DNA of 64,000 nucleotides from Lithodes maja. Lineage: Eukaryota > Arthropoda > Malacostraca > Decapoda > Lithodidae. Where the stretch lies: NCBI GenBank assembly GCA_037953745.1, contig JBAKBP010003143.1:62001-126000 (forward strand), given 5' to 3'. Shown here piece after piece: positions 62,522-64,000 of this stretch (positions are counted from its first letter, which is position 1; the number at the start of each line of letters is the position of its first letter). The translations under genes and the position numbers were made by a program. Below the pieces are notes generated by a model that was given only the letters and a program-made list of their open reading frames with translations, did no database searches and was not told the origin of the DNA.

Positions 62522-64000
62522 TTAGAACTCCTGCTTGGTGTGGTAAGCAGCGAAGCACCCTACAGCACAGAGTGCCACCTTGCACTCCACACACTCCGTG
62601 GTTGACTTTTTACCTGGGTGCGGCCTCACCCTGCTGTGGTAGCAGACATGGCACCGCTTCTGATTTGTTCTTCCTGCTGCATTCTGAGGAAAGAAACCAA
62701 GCTGGTGCCTAAGCAGGTATGGAGCAGACTGCAAGCGGTCGATAACGGCGGGCCCAGGATGTGCCACTGCCCTCTGTGGCGTAGCATACTTCTCCAGGAG
62801 CCCCGTCAACACCTGCTTTTGGAACCTCCGCAGGCTATTGAACTTCAGGGGTGGGTTCTCATTCCGAAGCCTGTATATATTATAGGCATTCAGAACTGAC
62901 ATGTCCACCATATGCAGAAAGAACTTTTTGTACCATCTGCACGAGGTACGCAGGCAGTCAATGAAGCCTATCTGCATGTCGGACTTGTCCACCAGCCTCA
63001 TGTTGACGTTGTAGTCCAGGACAGCATCGGGCTTGGTCACCCTGGCCTGGGTGCGGCGATCCACCTTGCCAGTCTCCACCATTTCCCCCTTGTGGATGGT
63101 GGTCAGGAGGTTGACCTTCCGCTGGTCGTGCCAGTGGATAGCCAGAATGGGCCCCGACTTCTTCTTGAAGACATCACCTTTTTTGGTCTTTGCAGGGAAA
63201 GTTGGCATGCCCTTCCTTTTCCCTCGTACTGTGCCTACAGTCCCCGTCTTGCGCTCATGCAGGTACTGTGAGAGAGTGGGGGACGTGTAATAGTTGTCCG
63301 TGTAGAGGACGTGATTCTTATGGAAGTAGCGGTCCATCATGGCTTGCACCACTGCTCCGCCAAAGCCAATGAGGGGGTCCACAAGCACGTCCCCTTCCTT
63401 CCCGCTGTAGACCAGGAAGTCCAGGACATAGCCAGTTTGGCAGTCGCACAGCACAAAGAATTTTATGCCAAAGCGATGTCTTTTTGAGGGGATGTACTGC
63501 CGGAAGCTGAGTTTTCCCCGGAACAGCACAAGAGACTCGTCAATGACGACCTTGCGGAAGGGCTTGAAGTAGGAGGTGAAGCGTTCTCGCATCATCTCAT
63601 ACAACGTCCTAATCTTCCACAGCTTGTCTGGGCGGTGGACGTCGGTGTTGGTGACAAGATGGAGCGCTGCGAGGATATCAAGGTACCGGTCACGAGCCAT
63701 ATATTTCCCGAAGGCAGGGGTTGAAATCAGATCATTGGTGATCCAATAGTCAGGCAACCTATGCTTCCTGACATGAGGCATTAGCATGGTGAGTGCCAGG
63801 AACACCATGAATTCTTTATGAGTCACTGGGGTCCACTTCCTCATATGGCCCTTGGTCACCTTGCCCAAAAAGTGTACCTGGAATTGGTGCTGCTTGTTTG
63901 TCTCTTTGACAACATAGCCTACCACCTCTTCATCAAAGAATGCCTCAAATAGTTCGTGTGGTGGAGCATTGGGGCCTGCAGGAAAATTGGGGGTAATGCC
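62522..64000 (-). CDS. piggyBac-3 transposase, C-terminal part, uninterrupted
   Basis: Open from the window edge to the stop at 62522. The three catalytic Asp are in VVIDESLVLFRGK, VLYTDNYYTS and MRLVDKSDMQ, with piggyBac-1 spacing, and the cysteine-rich C-terminus (RCHVCYHSR, CVECKVALC, CFAAYHTKQ) is complete. Only a few residues differ from piggyBac-1 (for example QTGYVLD against TTGYVLD). The N-terminus, where piggyBac-1 is frameshifted, is not in the window. Confidence 0.9.
   Translation of the reverse strand, partial: GITPNFPAGPNAPPHELFEAFFDEEVVGYVVKETNKQHQFQVHFLGKVTKGHMRKWTPVTHKEFMVFLALTMLMPHVRKHRLPDYWITNDLISTPAFGKYMARDRYLDILAALHLVTNTDVHRPDKLWKIRTLYEMMRERFTSYFKPFRKVVIDESLVLFRGKLSFRQYIPSKRHRFGIKFFVLCDCQTGYVLDFLVYSGKEGDVLVDPLIGFGGAVVQAMMDRYFHKNHVLYTDNYYTSPTLSQYLHERKTGTVGTVRGKRKGMPTFPAKTKKGDVFKKKSGPILAIHWHDQRKVNLLTTIHKGEMVETGKVDRRTQARVTKPDAVLDYNVNMRLVDKSDMQIGFIDCLRTSCRWYKKFFLHMVDMSVLNAYNIYRLRNENPPLKFNSLRRFQKQVLTGLLEKYATPQRAVAHPGPAVIDRLQSAPYLLRHQLGFFPQNAAGRTNQKRCHVCYHSRVRPHPGKKSTTECVECKVALCAVGCFAAYHTKQEF

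Larger units (their letters stand above)
61332..64000 (-). mobile_element. piggyBac-3, partial (runs off window)
   Basis: Begins after TTAA 61328-61331 with CCCTCCAGCCCCGG. Nearly identical to piggyBac-1 from 12791 onward. The other terminus is beyond 64000. Confidence 0.92.

Overview
This window looks like a piece of an invertebrate animal genome, most likely a decapod crustacean. That assignment is inference from the transposon families: L2-like LINEs ending in an attaggtgagtacacac-type tail, PGBD4-like piggyBac elements with acidic, arginine-rich N-termini, DIRS retrotransposons, and an I-clade LINE with RNase H. Almost every base that can be explained belongs to a mobile element. The only candidate host coding sequence is one exon-like block at 55161-55399. 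There are no operons, no bacterial signals, no CRISPR array and no rRNA; the one tRNA-like sequence is inside a SINE.

Layout. 1-8.1 kb: the 3' part of an L2-like LINE, split by an RTE-like LINE (308-3027, minus strand, flanked by a 93-bp duplication) and by a Jockey-superfamily LINE (3197-7636, minus), which itself carries a SINE-like insert, an I-like LINE 3' end and a piggyBac-type MITE. 8.1-11.55 kb: a second L2-like LINE with a MITE in its 5' region. 11.58-20.03 kb: an I-clade LINE with an intact RT-RNase H region, split by piggyBac-1 (12791-17089). 20.03-21.94 kb: the 3' end of a third L2/CR1-like LINE containing a foldback pogo-like MITE.

22.04-46.53 kb is one hAT-type insertion. Its TIRs and an identical 8-bp target duplication lie 24.5 kb apart, inside a split piggyBac-type MITE. 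It was inflated by two DIRS retrotransposons. DIRS-A (22442-31761) is degraded. DIRS-B (31855-45296) carries an RTE-like LINE in its leader and an internally deleted piggyBac in its recombinase gene. Both keep the left ITR, internal complementary region and extended right ITR of the DIRS architecture. 47.7-52.75 kb: a MITE holding piggyBac-2, whose transposase gene is broken by a tRNA-derived SINE. 52.8-56.27 kb: LINE and DIRS fragments, the exon-like block and another RT fragment. 56.27-61.33 kb: two DIRS right ends on the minus strand, the second (DIRS-C2) with a full recombinase gene. 61.33 kb to the end: piggyBac-3, running off the window.

How the parts relate. piggyBac elements and MITEs always sit in TTAA. 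DIRS-B has an uninterrupted RT-RNase H frame but a split recombinase; DIRS-C2 has an uninterrupted recombinase but a +1 base in RT, so the two are complementary. In DIRS-B and DIRS-C2 the gag stop is immediately preceded by a canonical -1 frameshift heptamer, A AAA AAC, and the RT frame is exactly the -1 frame. The DIRS leaders carry repeated small hairpin units.
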